Shown here piece by piece: positions 1 to 12,300 of a DNA stretch of 64,000 nt; the stretch's first letter is position 1; every line of letters starts with the position of its first letter. The notes beneath the pieces are model-generated. The model was not told the DNA's origin. It saw only the letters and a list, made by a program, of their open reading frames with translations, and made no database searches. The DNA is from Manis javanica (Eukaryota > Chordata > Mammalia > Pholidota > Manidae): contig NC_133161.1 of assembly GCF_040802235.1 (NCBI RefSeq), forward strand, positions 16,695,001-16,759,000, read 5' to 3'. A program made the position numbers and the translations under genes.

Positions 1-1153
1 CCATTCTACCCTGGAATCAAGTGATCAGAGACAGTAACTTTGACAGGCACCAGATGACAAGAAATGAGCCAGTCCTGGGTTCTATTCTGATTCAAGATTT
101 TAATTTCCTCATCTGCTAAATGAGGAAGTTCAAGCAAGATGCTCTACATGGTCCATTTCAGTTCTAATTTATGACCTCTTCTATTATAAATGACCTTATA
201 AATGAGTTCTTTATAATCTGCCCCCTCCCACCTGCTAGGGAACATGGGCGTTCTCCAAGCCAAAAGCCCAAGATGATTAGTAAGTCCATGGCTTCCGCCA
301 GAGAGCAGAGAAATGACATGTCTAGCTCTTTGCTTGGAACAATTTCCTAGCATTCATTTTTCCCTCACAATTTTCCCAACTTACCGCTGGCTAGTAGACT
401 GGCTACACACTGTGTGGTTGGTTACTCCCTGGCAAGATGTCAGCTATCCTTATGGGTATTTTCCGTCTGGCCCTGGCTCTGCCCGCTGTCATCCCTCACA
501 TCCCCCTCAGCCTGCGAGTGTCAATGCCATGGCAGAAATGGAAGGGCCAGAGTTGTTGAGGTGACATTCTCTCAGAAGAAAGAAGCATGCCTGTGTCACC
601 TTCCCATGAAAGGACAAGCAGAAGCAGCTGACCTGGTTCTCCAAGTGAACCCAAGGCACACTACTCCATTTGCTGTTCCTTGTGGGGAAAAAAAGGTGGC
701 AGTGGCAAAAGCTTCATAGAAATAGTCTCTTCTACAGGTCCCCATGTCAGCACAATGAAGGCTCTGAGAAGTTCCTGCTTTAAAGAGCTCTGGTTAATTT
801 TGTTTAACACATTTCCCTTCCATGTGGCTGCAGGACCACTTTTAGTGTAAGTCTTTACATTCCAAGATCTGGTGTTCCAAGCACACACTTCCTAGGTCTC
901 CACTTGGCAGTCAAAGTGCTACAAATGGAGATGGTCCTAAGGGACCTCCCAGCCCAAGCCCTTCCTGCCTTTCCCATCCTTCCACAGTCCCATGCCACCC
1001 TACGAGGCAACCCTAGAGGGAACAGATCAGGACCAACCGCATGGACTGTGGTCATGTCAGCGGCAAGGCTTAGGCGGGGCATGGGTAGGGAGAACGTGGG
1101 GATGTGTGCTGCCTGCTCACAGTGACTCAGGTGTGCTGGCTTGTGTCCTGCAG
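1..1153 (+). other. SLC13A4: SLC13A4 final intron (partial)
   Basis: No exon of the SLC13 family can be read here; the stretch ends in a good acceptor (tgtcctgcag at 1144-1153). Positions about 60-175 resemble a sense MIR fragment (core ending in a 'cctcatctgctaaatgagg'-like segment). The remainder looks like unique intronic DNA. Upstream SLC13A4 exons must lie left of the window. Confidence 0.6.
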
Positions 1154-1291
1154 GTGAAAGCTGGCCTGGGGGTCAATGTCATTGGCTTGGTGATAGTGAT
1201 GGTGGCCATCAATACATGGGGAGTTAGCCTCTTCCACCTGGACACTTTTCCGGCCTGGGCTCAGGTCAGTAACATCACTGATCAATTCTAA
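1154..1291 (+). CDS. SLC13A4: SLC13A4 terminal coding exon (sodium/sulfate cotransporter NaS2, C-terminus)
   Basis: This 46-codon exon encodes the last 45 residues and a TAA stop (1289-1291). It opens in frame with VKAGLGVNVIGLV directly after the acceptor cag at 1151-1153. The hydrophobic run GLGVNVIGLVIVMVAINTWG is the final membrane helix of the SLC13 (DASS) fold. It is followed by a short tail with an N-glycosylation sequon, N-I-T, next to the C-terminus, as in sulfate transporters of this family whose C-terminus is extracellular. The family moves sulfate with sodium across the plasma membrane; SLC13A4 is best known in placenta and brain barriers. The sequence matches my memory of the human C-terminus except for a few substitutions (for example it ends DQF rather than DQA). 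Human SLC13A4 also lies tail-to-tail with STMP1, as here. SLC13A1 is the main alternative, but the synteny excludes it. Confidence 0.93.
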   Translation: MKAGLGVNVIGLVIVMVAINTWGVSLFHLDTFPAWAQVSNITDQF

Positions 1292-2007
1292 CACAAGAGG
1301 GCATGTGGCCCAACCAAAAGAGCAGCCATGCCAGTGTCCAGCAGAATCTGGCCAGGCAGCCAAGGAAAGTGCCAGCAGTGCCGCGGGAGTCTGCATCCAC
1401 CGCCCAGGGCGGCGCCCAAAGCCTCCATGACTGCAAACGCACACTGGGATGTTACTGTCTTCCCTGGCCTCCTTCCGAGGTGCAGGGCTCAAGAAACTTA
1501 AAATCCTTCTCACTTCCTGCTGGCCAGTCTCTCCAGTTCTTTCCGAAGACAGGAAAAGAAGACAGCCTGTCTTAGTTGCTCCTCGGTGGCTAGGCCCCCC
1601 CTGCTGGCCAGCCTCACTAAGTTGGACGCTACTCTTCTTTTCTGAATCCCGACTTAGGAGTTACAGGAGAAACCCAGATCATCCCACCTGTGCACAGAGA
1701 GTGAAACCAGTGCCATCTCCTCTTCTGGGAGAACAGCTCACCCAAACTTGAGACCTGGTGACAGCTCCTTTCTCTGAAGTGTTTCTATCCTAAGTTCTCT
1801 CCACAAAAAGGCAATTCTTAGTCAATGCTCTCTGTGGCAATCAGGGCTCATATATCACTACTGATTCCCCGGCAGGCATTCTCTTCAGTGGTTTCCTTTT
1901 ACCTTGGCACCAAATCCTGTAAAGACATAGTATTCCCCTTTAGAAAGAGGTGGGTGCTCTTCTCTTTGTCAAAGGAAAAGTAGAGAAAGAAGACACACTG
2001 ACTCAGT

Positions 2008-2300
2008 ACAGGTATCCCCCACTTTCTGCTTCGCACTATGACACTTCACTTTCACAAAAGACCTGCATCATCAGTGCCTGTTTTTGCTACCTGAAAGAAA
2101 TCCAAAGAGGATTTTCGCTTTTACAAAACAGGTGAAAAGCAAAAAGAGTGTTCTGTGTTTGTTTGGCAGAGAGACTTATGCAGGCCCCAGGCACCTGCAC
2201 AGCAAGAGCGGCCCTGCCAGGCTCCTCTCCCAAAACCACACTCGGCAGCTTGGTATCAAGCTACCAGAGCTTTACACCATATGTGTCTGTGCTTTATCTA
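2008..2300 (+). repeat. Old interspersed repeat, DNA-transposon-like
   Basis: The segment starts caggtatcccccactttctg and continues with a motif resembling 'gaaatccaaagaggattttcgcttttac', written here in loose form. I associate this pattern with an old mammalian cut-and-paste transposon family. No terminal inverted repeats were confirmed. The family assignment is weak; that it is an old interspersed repeat is more likely than not. Confidence 0.35.
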
Positions 2301-3075
2301 GATTTATCTTGTGCATCTATTAGCAATACATGTCCAGAGATATCAGAAAAGCATGGGTGAGATTATTTTTTGGGTCTGGGGATGGGAGAAAATTTTTCCA
2401 TCTAAATTAATGGTAACTGGTTCTTCACTTGATGCCATTTTGACTTTGGAAAGGTCTCACAGGAATGTTCCACTTTCAGACAGCAGAAGGAAGCCTCTCT
2501 TTCTCTTTGTTCATCACAAAGCATCAATACTGCTGCACTGGTTAAGTTTGTGAGGGAGAAAAAAACCTTTCATACCTGTCTTACTAAGGAAGCTAAACTA
2601 TAATTAAGATCACAGCACTACTTATGATATTTGACTGACTTTCTTCTGGACATAATGGGTAGTTTGCTCCTAAGAAGACAAGTACAGAAAAGTCCAAACA
2701 CATCAGCCACTTTCTGTAAGTCTGTGAGGCCCTGGAAGGGAGGAGAGAGATCTTACGTCTCTTTAAATCCCAAGCAACTTACACAATATAGTAAACTGTG
2801 TATGTTTCTCTTGTGAAAAATCACTTTGGAAACCAAAGCCTCTCTCTTCCTCCTGAAATCCCAGGCCACATTCTCCATGATAGATGTCCTTGCTCTACAA
2901 CTGGGTATAGCTCCCAATGCCCCCAGTATGTAGGCATTACAGATTTCTGATTTCTACCACTAGTTACCTGCTAACTCCACCTTATGGGAAAGTAGTATCC
3001 AATTGTTAGTACATTGTTTTTGTTGATTTTAAGTCACTATTGATAGCATATGCAGTTCTCCCACAATAACTTACC

Positions 3076-3081
3076 AATAAA
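3076..3081 (+). terminator. SLC13A4: Polyadenylation signal AATAAA, candidate for SLC13A4
   Basis: AATAAA is followed within 30-45 bases by a G/T-rich stretch (gtgaactgttgtttcttttg), the usual arrangement of hexamer, cleavage site and downstream element. A second AATAAA at about 3239 is an alternative. Confidence 0.5.
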
Positions 3082-3105
3082 GTCACTCCTATAGTTTACG
3101 GAGTA

Positions 3106-4454
3106 CCTGTGAACTGTTGTTTCTTTTGTGCCAGTCAACACTTATACACTCTGACCACAGCACGTGACTGATCAGGTTTAACCAGGAATATTATTGCTTC
3201 TTCCCTGTCAATTAGCTTAGGCCAAGTTGTTTGGCCACAAATAAAATACCAATATTAGGTAGCTGGTTTGATCAAGCCAGCACCTCTAGTTATTTTACTT
3301 TAAAATGTTCTAGAGAGTCAAGGAGTTACTCCTATTGTCAGAGTAGCCAAATCATCAAATGTCTGACCCATTACAGACCTTAAGACACCAAGCTTCTAAG
3401 TCAGACAGTAAGACAAAGGTGCAGATAATAAGATTCTGGGAGTATAAATAAGTAAAAAGAGAAAGAAAGGTTGACTTGTAATTCGCAGCCATTGTTCAGT
3501 TATTTGAGAACCTGACCCACTCCTAATGGGAACACAGTGCAAGTCCCACTGCAACTACCACCAGGTGCTGCCGCTGCTAATGCTTCAGGCAGCCCGTGTA
3601 CAAGGAGCGTTTATTTCAGTCCCGTCTATTGACCGTTCTAAAGAACAGCACTGTTCTCCCCCAAAACCAGAGATTCAGAGCCAACAAGACTACTCATCCG
3701 AGACAAGAAATACCAGGTATGACCAACAACTCCCTGTCATCTAAAGTCCCTCCACAGCTGGACAGTACGTAATAGCGCTCAGTAGTAGTCTTGAGTCTCC
3801 TGCAAATATATAATTTGGCTTTATTTTTCTAATATCTCAATACTCTATGAATGGAAAAGCTGTAAGTGATATACCAGCTCCTTTTATAGATGAGAAAACT
3901 GAGAAACAGAGTTAGTTATATATCAAATTTACTTAGTCAAGGTTGTCTTTGAAATTCCTTTAAGTCACTGATGCAATACAAGATGTATGACCTTTATGTT
4001 AGCATTTACATGGCACAAAGACTCATGTGCCATCTTTTAGTAAATGAAAAATAGCAAGTTTCCCTCCAGTGTCAGAATAGATCCCTGTTTCTTCAACTGA
4101 ATACCAAATAAAGTAGCTGGCTCCACAATTAAGGACCATATTTGAAAAAGTGTACCTAAACACTAGAATTACTCTCAATACAGCAAGGTATTCAAACTAC
4201 TAGAACACAAAGGGGACAGAGGCCCAACTACAAAGGCAGTGCATTTTGGGGCGCCCTCACTGAATGGATTCTGAGCACAGCTGCCCGCATTACTCACATG
4301 CACTTTTTCCTTACCCGCATCCTACCCAACTGTTTGTGTAAGGACGGTGCAGCCACACTGCAGGTAGAGTTTCACCACAGAGGCAGCGATTCAAACAGGC
4401 CCAGGACTTAGGTTCCACACTGCTCCAGCCCATGAACTTTCTGCAAAACTCACT
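3106..4454. other. Intergenic DNA, no gene seen
   Basis: AT-rich sequence between the inferred SLC13A4 end and an L1 3' end. No exon-like ORF with splice sites or homology was recognised. Confidence 0.5.
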
Positions 4455-4635
4455 GTTCTGTATGGAGAAGACAAGTAAAGACTCTATAACATCTTACTAC
4501 ATCGATGGACAGTGACTGCAATGGGTTGGGGGCAGGGGGAGAAATTGGATACTATGGGTGAATGTTGTAACCACAATGTTGCTCATGTAAAACCTTCATA
4601 AGATTGTATATCAATGATAATAAAAAAAAAGATAT
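4455..4635 (+). mobile_element. 5'-truncated L1, 3' UTR only
   Basis: It carries the same 3' UTR module as the long L1 at 51.4-57.4 kb: 'gagaagacaagtaaagactc', then 'gatggacagtgactgcaatg', then a 'gttgctcatgtaa' block, then a polyA tail after 'tcaatgataataaaaaaaaa'. Target duplications were not found. Confidence 0.75.
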
Positions 4636-4639
4636 TGAA

Positions 4640-6120
4640 TGAAGAGGAAAGGCATTTCATTTAAAAAAAACCTCAGTGCTCTGTTGTTCCTCAATGCCTT
4701 GCAAAACATGCCATCCATTAGGTTTTTGGTACTTGATTATAAATATGTTGTACCCAGATTTAGGAAAGGTATAAATTCAACATTTGAAAATATAAGTGTC
4801 CCAAGTTCCCTATTAAGACCAGGCAAGGTCTCAAAAATATTTTCCCTTCACTACCCTGTTCCTTTCCACAAGGGCCTAATAGTCACTAGGGAAAAAAGAA
4901 CTCATTCATCTGCATAAGGAATGGAAATTCTACGTGCAAAGTGCAAGACGGGAAGTTTAAGAAAAGCCTCATTTGCTCCAGTTCAGTATACAGTGTTCCT
5001 TCAGGAGGAATAACAGAAAAAGCATTAAAAATGAAGGAAACCTCAGCAGAAAAACAAACACTAGCATAGTATCTAGGGAGTGAACTGCTTAGTGGAAATG
5101 AAAACATTATGCATGTGTACATATGTTCTAAGAACCCATATGCACAACTAGAAAAACGACACAACTTTATAGTCACACAAATGAAAATTGAGTAAATGAG
5201 TTAAAAAAACATAAAATTATTCCTTTAAATCAGAAGAAAAGTCTAAAGACATCAATTGTTAACTTCAACTCATAAAACACAGCCCCCTTTGACCAATTTA
5301 AATAAGGTTGTTTTGGTTTTTCTCTCCTTTTGGTTGGGAGGGTTACAGTTTAAGGATAAGCTTTTTCAAGTTCAATGTATTTATTAAGTTCTCACATTAA
5401 TCCTGAAATCTTATTTTTTACGTGAGTCATCTTCAGTAGTATTTTTGGGTAACCTTCCTTTTATGGTCAGGTGTGGCAAGTAGTTTTCTTAAATCACATT
5501 AACAGTTTTCAAACTTTTTTAAAAGGCAAAGAAGGCATGTCTTGCAGTGGTTCTTCCCATCCCTCTGTGGGCGAAGCAAGGGTCCCTTCAAAACACCCAG
5601 GAACCTAACTATGCATGTTCAACTATAACCCTAAAATCTGCAACAGTTATGGGCTCCTCTTCTATCTCAGGGAAGATACTTGCCTGAGAACTCTGAGCTC
5701 CTCTTCATTTCTGTATGAACCTAAAACTAGGAAAGGATACCTGAACAGTGACCACTAAGTCAACCTGTATTCGTTGGGAAGCACTTTACATGCTGAAGGT
5801 AAATGCAGAACTGATTTGCTGGATGGCTCCCACTGGTAGAAATGATGTTATCAGCGAGGTTAAAAGCAAGTCCTAAATCCAAATCAACTTTGTTTACAAG
5901 GTATAATAGAGAGACCTATTCTCCTAACAGCTAAGTGACCTTCATCCCCAAAGAAGCCAGATACAAATAACAATGCTACCAAGACTGGTAATAAGAAATT
6001 TCTCCTTGGAAACATGTCTCTAAGCTTGTAGTATTTTGAACACCCTCACGGATGGTAAGGCTTTATCCTTCAAAATTGTAGTTTATTATAAGGCAGGACA
6101 GGGACATGGGACAAGCATCC
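4640..6120. other. Intergenic DNA, no gene seen
   Basis: AT-rich; short open frames lack splice or family support. Nothing else was recognised. Confidence 0.45.
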
Positions 6121-6124
6121 TGAT

Positions 6125-6665
6125 TAATTTTTCCTATGATGAAAAATGCTGAAATATAAATAGTATAGTAAGAACAGGAGGGACTCCATTTTAAGGCTAA
6201 GATTCCATTTTAAAAACCAGAGAGTTAGAAGATAAGATTCTTAACATATTTTATGGTAATCAGCCAATAACCAACCCTATCTTAAGGCAGGGCAGGCAGT
6301 CCTAACTGGTATGTCCCGGCTACTTGAGGGCAACCACTATCTTGGAGAAGAGGATCAAGAAATTCCTTGTGTTAAGTTTATCTTACAGAATTATCTAGAG
6401 AACTGACTATGGCTGGTGACATAATGTCTTTAACCAAGACAGACATCATGAGACCACAAGTCAAGCCTAAACTGTCCCCCATCTCCCCACCCCACTTTGC
6501 CCCATTCTTAAAAGCCTTAAAAGACAGAATCCTAAACCCTTATGCAACATCTCCTCTCTGAGGTTCCCTGTACTTCCTTTTCTTCGAGTGTATACTTTTT
6601 GCCCTAAATAAAGACGTCTCACTGGTCAAATTACTGTTTTGTTGCTGAGTTCTTCCAGTGGCAAG
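6125..6665 (+). mobile_element. ERV-type LTR, solo (copy A of a family shared with 27.6-28.5 kb)
   Basis: The sequence has LTR character: a 'gactccattttaaggctaag' 5' part, 'gtaagattcttaacatattt', 'ccttgtgttaagtttatctt', a C-rich centre (ccccatctccccaccccac), then AATAAA at 6607-6612 followed by a T/G-rich tail. The same ordered blocks occur at 27.63-28.49 kb, so this is one repeat family. No internal gag, pol or env was seen beside it. Ends are approximate. Class is uncertain (ERV1-like is my guess). Confidence 0.6.
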
Positions 6666-6669
6666 CATC

Positions 6670-7250
6670 TTTGTTACTTCCCTATTTATTTCAATTTTCC
6701 AGACTTTAGCACAGTTTTCATTCTCTCTGTCCTTCTCCAGATAAGTAGGAAAGGGCTACTGAGATCTCTCATTTGGGCTTGCAAGTTCCTATTGCCTGAG
6801 TGACCCAAACAGGACTGCAGCTGTACCATCATGCTTGTTAGGAGCCTGCCCTGAAAATGTCCTTTCTTTGCTTTTGGGAAGTTCTCAGAACATAATCTCA
6901 CTCTATCCAGTGCTCCAGGCCTCCCCCAAATCCTGGGATGATAGGGACTTAGTTCCCACGTCGTGCAGATTCAAGCAGACACTGGATGCCAGGTGACCCT
7001 GGCTTTATGAGTTGGCAAGGGATTTGTCCTGTGCCAAGCCGTTCAATGAACTTTCCTTTCCCCCCTCTGTTCTTCCTTGCTCTATGCTGCCTGCACACCT
7101 GCTGACACTAGCTTCTACTCTCAATTTAATAAATTCCTTCCTTACCTACTCATCTGACCTGGTTCTTTCTCCATAAAAGTCAAGAATCCTTCCGTCTGGG
7201 TTGAGGTTTCACCCAATGCAATGGGAGAGGCCTCCCCAGATGCAGTTGCC
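6670..7250 (+). mobile_element. Second LTR-like block
   Basis: A C/T-rich tract, an AATAAA-type hexamer near 7127, and the following 'ttccttccttacctactc' and 'ggttctttctccataaaag' resemble the R/U5 end of another LTR family. It abuts the LTR at 6.1-6.66 kb. Evidence is compositional only. Confidence 0.3.
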
Positions 7251-7439
7251 TGACAACAATTATGCTAACAATTCCGTCTTCAAGATCAAATCTTGCAAGC
7301 CAAGTGGCATGGTGGTATAACCAAGAGGGATACTGTAGATTTTCATCAGCAACCAAGAAAGGGACCACTGAATAATAACAAATTTTGCATGGTTCATAAG
7401 CTGATTCCAAAAGTGACTGCTGAAAAACACAAGTATTCT

Positions 7440-7650
7440 GAACAAAAGCAGCATGTTTGGAAAATATCAACTATTTATTGGGCAATGTGCAAAGCACTAT
7501 TCAACACGTTACATACATTATCTCAACTGTTTCTCATGGAGGCCCTATGAGGTAGGTATTTGTTCACATCTTACAGAGAATACAACAGTTTCAGAAAAAT
7601 AAGTCACTTGCCCAAGATCACACTACTGGGGAAAAGCCAAACCATACTAT
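7440..7650 (-). repeat. MIR SINE
   Basis: Typical MIR order in antisense: 'tatttattgggcaatgtgc', 'tacattatctcaactgtttc', 'ccctatgaggtaggtattt', then 'cttgcccaagatcacactac'. Confidence 0.75.
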
Positions 7651-7984
7651 GATCATAATCTGTCTCACACACCAGGACAACCTGACAGGAATAAAACTTA
7701 TCTCCATGAATGCGAGACCCATGTTTTCAAAGAGAAGCAGAATTACCTCATTTTATAATCACATATAGTATCAATGTCATCACTGTCTGAAAAAAGGTAT
7801 CTCTAAATAATTCTTCAAGTTTACTGATGCTGCTAAAACGTCTTTACAAATTGCATTCTCAGTGACGCTACCCAACAAGTCCTCGAAAACAAAACTCTCA
7901 ATGAAATGGGACTTTAACTCCACTTAGTGCAAATGATATTCCTAGGGCTTCAGCGTACAGCTATCCCCTGCATAGAATATATAT

Positions 7985-8400
7985 AACAATATTAGGTTCA
8001 AGGTTATCACTGTAATATCAAAACACAGGAAACAACCTAAACGTTCATCAGTAACAGATTAAATAAATTATGACATATCCATTCGATAGACTCTAACACA
8101 GCCAAAAAAGGAAAGAGGTTCATTGTTCCTCACATACTGATATGGAATGAACTCCATTAAAAAAAAGTCCAGGGTAAACTCTACATATAGTTTGTTATCA
8201 TTAGTATGAAAAACCCATATGCAAACTTGTTTAGTTAGGCACAGAATCTTTCTCAAAGTCAACAGTAAACTGGTGACAATGCCTGCCTCCAGGAAGACTA
8301 GGAGCTGGAGGGCAGGAGGGGGAAAGGCCCTTTATTCTAAATCAGTTTTCCGTCTTGTCCCAGGGGAAAAATAATATATTGGTTTATTTTAATTTAAAAA
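7985..8400 (+). mobile_element. Old L1 3' end
   Basis: It contains 'gaaacaacctaaacgttcat' followed by the usual 3'-end ORF2/3' UTR pattern of ancient L1s and an A/T-rich end near 8400. Diverged; subfamily not assigned. Confidence 0.5.
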
Positions 8401-8664
8401 ATTATGTATAAAAATGTTTATGGACTGACTATACATTTGACATATTATGATGGCAATTTCTGACTACAGAAAAAACCAAAGTTTTCTTACAAGAATCACT
8501 AAGGTTCTAATGTAAATACATTTTTAATGTGAAAATGCATAAAACTTCCTTTATAGACATCCTGTCATTATTCCATCATGTAATGTCAAATGCACCTGTA
8601 ATCCCTTAAGTAAGTATGATTCCTTTGAGGGAAAAGAGCCAGATCAAATACATCATCAAAGGAA

Positions 8665-8760
8665 AACATGCCTACTAGACTATGAAGTCTACTGAGGACA
8701 AAGGCCTTTATTTTACATATTCTTTTGACTCCCCAGTTCCTGACAGGGTTTTCAAAATAC
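8665..8760 (+). repeat. L2 3' fragment
   Basis: 'ctagactatgaagtctactg' then 'aggacaaaggcctttatttt' and 'ctccccagttcctgacag' follow the well-known L2 3' module ('agactgtaagctcc...ccagtgcctagcaca' type). Confidence 0.5.
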
Positions 8761-9319
8761 AGTTTCTCAGTTACTAACCAGCAAACTCATTTACTGGTTA
8801 AATTAGCAACTATGAAACTGCCTGACACCAGTATGGAATAAATGGATAATTCAGCAGAAACTAGCTTTTAGATTTTAATTTTAATTACTGTGAAACAATG
8901 TAATTTAGTACCAAATGTTTAAATAGCCATTAAAATTGCTAAACTGTGAAATTAGCATTATTAATTCTGATAGACTATGTAAAACTCATCAATTTTTCTT
9001 TTGAAAAAAGGCAATAAGAAATCCCAAAGAATACGGGAGAGACTAGTAATTAAAGGTCATGTTTACTCATCTAGCACCATCATAACAGTCCAGGACCTCC
9101 CAGGCAGCAGGAAGGAGGAAGGGAAGAGGGGAGGACGCTCGAAAAGCAGGGGTAGTTCTGAACTTATGGTGCCATTTGTACTCCAAGGCAATGCAGGGTT
9201 TAGCAAAGAAGAAAATCGCTGAGGCTGGAGAGTAAAACCAAAGCTTTGGTTCAGATGGCAAAGGAGGCCCTCAAGAACAGTAGAATCAGTATATCCAGAA
9301 GGCAGTGCTGGAGTCAGCC
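8690..9319 (-). other. STMP1: STMP1 3' UTR (approximate)
   Basis: Sequence downstream of the STMP1 stop on the - strand. The nearest AATAAA on that strand is at 8712-8707 (tttatt on +). That hexamer lies in an L2 fragment, so the true end is uncertain and may lie further left (another at about 8381-8388). Confidence 0.35.
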
Positions 9320-9394
9320 TCATGAACTAGGGGGTTTCTTCTTAGCGTCCAAGTCCTTTTTAATTTCTTCAAGTTTTTTAGCCAGGTTTGGTAT
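9320..9394 (-). CDS. STMP1: STMP1 exon 3 (C-terminal half and stop)
   Basis: Acceptor tcaaag|ATA (AG at 9396-9395); codes [20 protein letters not shown] then PPSS and TGA at 9322-9320. Confidence 0.95.
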   Translation of the reverse strand: MPNLAKKLEEIKKDLDAKKKPPSS

Positions 9395-12300
9395 CTTTGA
9401 AGAGAAAAAAGATTATTATAATTTTGCATCTACCTAATTGGTATTCTTTTACTTCTCCTCCTCCAAAGATAAATGGTTGTTGTACAAGTTTTCACTTTCC
9501 TCTGAAAGAAATCTGAATGGTGGTATTTCTTAGTCTCATAACTGGGTAAGAATGACCTCAGAAGTTTTAAGTTAAAGAATGCTCTGTCACTGAAAGCCAG
9601 ACCATGACTTCTACTTTTGTATACCCACTTAGCCTCTCAATCCAGTGCCAAGCAAAAGTTGTAGTAAAATAAATGTAATATAAATTAATAAAGCCACTGC
9701 CTAGAATACTATGTAACTCAGGTGAAGCTTGATGAAGAATTCGCTTTGTCTCACTGAAAGCTTCACTACAAAACAAATCAGATGTTAATCCCATGTTTCC
9801 CTTCCTTGTCTCTTTAAAACAAGTAACACCTTTCTAGAATTCCCATTCATGAGAAGTTTTGCCACCTGGTTTTCAACTTCCCCTTTTATAAAGTGAAGTG
9901 CCTACAACATCCCACTTCACAAAACTCTATCCTCTTCAAATGTGCTGCACTGTAATAGATCCACCATCAAAATTCTCAGTCACCTTTACTATTCTATAGG
10001 GGGACTGAAAAGAGTTTCCAATTCATCTTTAATTTCCCACTTATCACATGATTGTCCACAGAACTGTAAAAATTTAACTTAATAATTACTCTGGGCTAGC
10101 AAACACAGCTGAGGATCAGGAGACCACCTAACTGACAGGATTTTGCCCTCTTGTGATGACACAGAGGTCACATGCTTCCATTTATTTTTTTTCAAACAAC
10201 AGAAAATCTTTCTATAAAATTCTGGACTTTTCCTCAGATCTATGGACCTCATTTATACTGGAAGGCGCACCTTACTTCAACAAAGACAAGTCACTACAAA
10301 TTAGACATGGAATCAAGGAGGACGTGGATATGTCACTTACGTCATAGTTTTGAGCCAGATACATTCCAACCAGGTTGCCAAAAGTAAATCCAAGCTGAAA
10401 GAATAGAACAGGAAGAGTTATTTATACTGGACAGAGTTCTGTGTCATCTGGTACCAAACAAACCCTATAGACAATATTCTCCTAAGGAGCTCAGGACAGT
10501 GAGAAAGCCCCAGTGTCCCCAGGACCCAGACTAGGGCTGTGCAGTGTGAGATCACATTTTACTTCTATAAACACAAAATACTCTAAAAGGTTAAAGAGCA
10601 ACAAAAATAAGAACAAATAATAGCACTGAACAAATCTATCCTAGGTTCTCCTTGTTCCTCACAACCCTGAAAAATATGTGACTGTAAATTACAGAAACCC
10701 AAAAAGCCAAAGTGCTGTTTTGCTGGTAAAGATACAATTTGTTTTTTTTTCTTTTCTTGGTGATGAGTATTGTTATTCCTTGTTACATCACATAGAAAGT
10801 ATTCAATTAAAAAAAGTATTCGGCTAAGCTGCAGAATCTTAGGAAATGAAGAGATTTTCACGTTCAATCTCTTCATATTTCAGGAGGAACAAGAGGCCTA
10901 GGATAGTGAAGAGATCTGCTCAGGGTCATTCACAGCAAAGAGCACAGCACAACCTAAATCAGACTCACCCTTAAAAACTACAATATATGATAACAGAAAA
11001 GAAGAAGAAACTCTGACATACCACTGAGAGAACTTAAGGCTTGGCACACTGCCATGGTGGTGTCTAACTGGCAGGACACGGAGGACCTGTGGGGCCTACA
11101 GGTTCCCCAGCCAGCCCTTACTCACTGATATGAGACAGGCATGATTTTAGAGAACTATAAATGTTTAGCCCATTAGATGACTATTTTTCTGAACAAACTA
11201 CCTCATGAAAATGTAAAGCCCTTCCCTTCACACACAAGAGTCAAATCTCCTTAAGCTTTGAGTTTTAATGATGATACAGAATTTCCTGTTTTTTTTCCAC
11301 CCAATAATTAAGAAGCTCTGACTGGATGCCTAACTTCTAATTTCATGAATTCAAATTGGCATGATTTTTTTTCATGACTTTCTTTAATCAGTATTGCTCC
11401 TATTCAGTATACAGCACAGGTTAACAAAGAAAACCAAGGTGTGGTACTAACACCATCAGTCATGCATGGTGTGGGCTAAACTTGTCTTCAAGTTAGAGAT
11501 GCACCTGAGGTGAGGAAACAGAATACAGGTAGGTTCTTAATAAGCTTTAAACACCAAAAAATAATTTACATTGGTTTGTTGCTAGTAAATTAAGCATAAA
11601 AGAGGCTGTCTAGTCTCTAATCATAGACCATTTTCTGATCATCTGATTAATCAGACACATCTGTGGGATAGTATTTTTACCAATTTAGTGCCAAAAGGCA
11701 AAGTGATTTTTTTTTCACTCCTATGGGTTGAAACAAAATAATTTTGCAAGTCCAGAAAGAGTATTAAATTTGCTTAAAAGAAGAGGGAAAAAAAATCAAT
11801 TGAAAATGTCAGCTCTATCACCAAACAGAAAGAACACAGGATTAAAAAAATTTCCAGAAAAATCTATTAGAGTTCTGGTTCTACCACTATCTAGCTGTGT
11901 ACCTTTAGGCAAGATATTTAATCTCTTTAGAGCTTTGCTGATTTTAATTTCCTGATTCATAAAACATTACACTAATAATGTATTCCTTCCAGCTAAAACA
12001 TCCTAGGATGTCTGATTCTTACCATGTGTGTCTAAAAATAAATATGCCATATCTAATATGGCTTCATTTTGGCAATTTCACCAGGCATCAGGCAATTAAA
12101 AAGAAAAATAGCAATTGTTTTAAAGCACAAAACAAAACAAAAACCATGGACTCCAGATGAGTCATATCCAATTCCAGTTTTAGAATACTGCCAGATCTAC
12201 CAATCGGATATTGTAAAATTAAATACCAACATAAGTGAAATGTCTCACATTAAAATAAATGTTGAGGAAAATGCATAAAGCCAAGAAAACACTCATATGT

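Larger units (their letters stand above)
1292..3105 (+). other. SLC13A4: SLC13A4 3' UTR (probable)
   Basis: The first canonical AATAAA downstream of the stop is at 3076-3081, giving an inferred 3' UTR of about 1.8 kb. No other gene is visible in this interval. An old interspersed repeat (about 2008-2300) lies inside it. The exact cleavage site is inferred. Confidence 0.5.

Noticed and set aside
1-1125. Short + strand ORFs as further SLC13A4 exons
   Set aside because: None encodes the expected preceding SLC13 motifs and none has paired acceptor and donor in phase.
1127-1513. - strand ORF of 128 codons across the SLC13A4 exon
   Set aside because: Shadow of the real exon and its 3' UTR.
8707-8712. 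AATAAA as the certain STMP1 polyA signal
   Set aside because: It falls inside an L2 fragment whose sense strand has this pattern anyway; kept only as a candidate.
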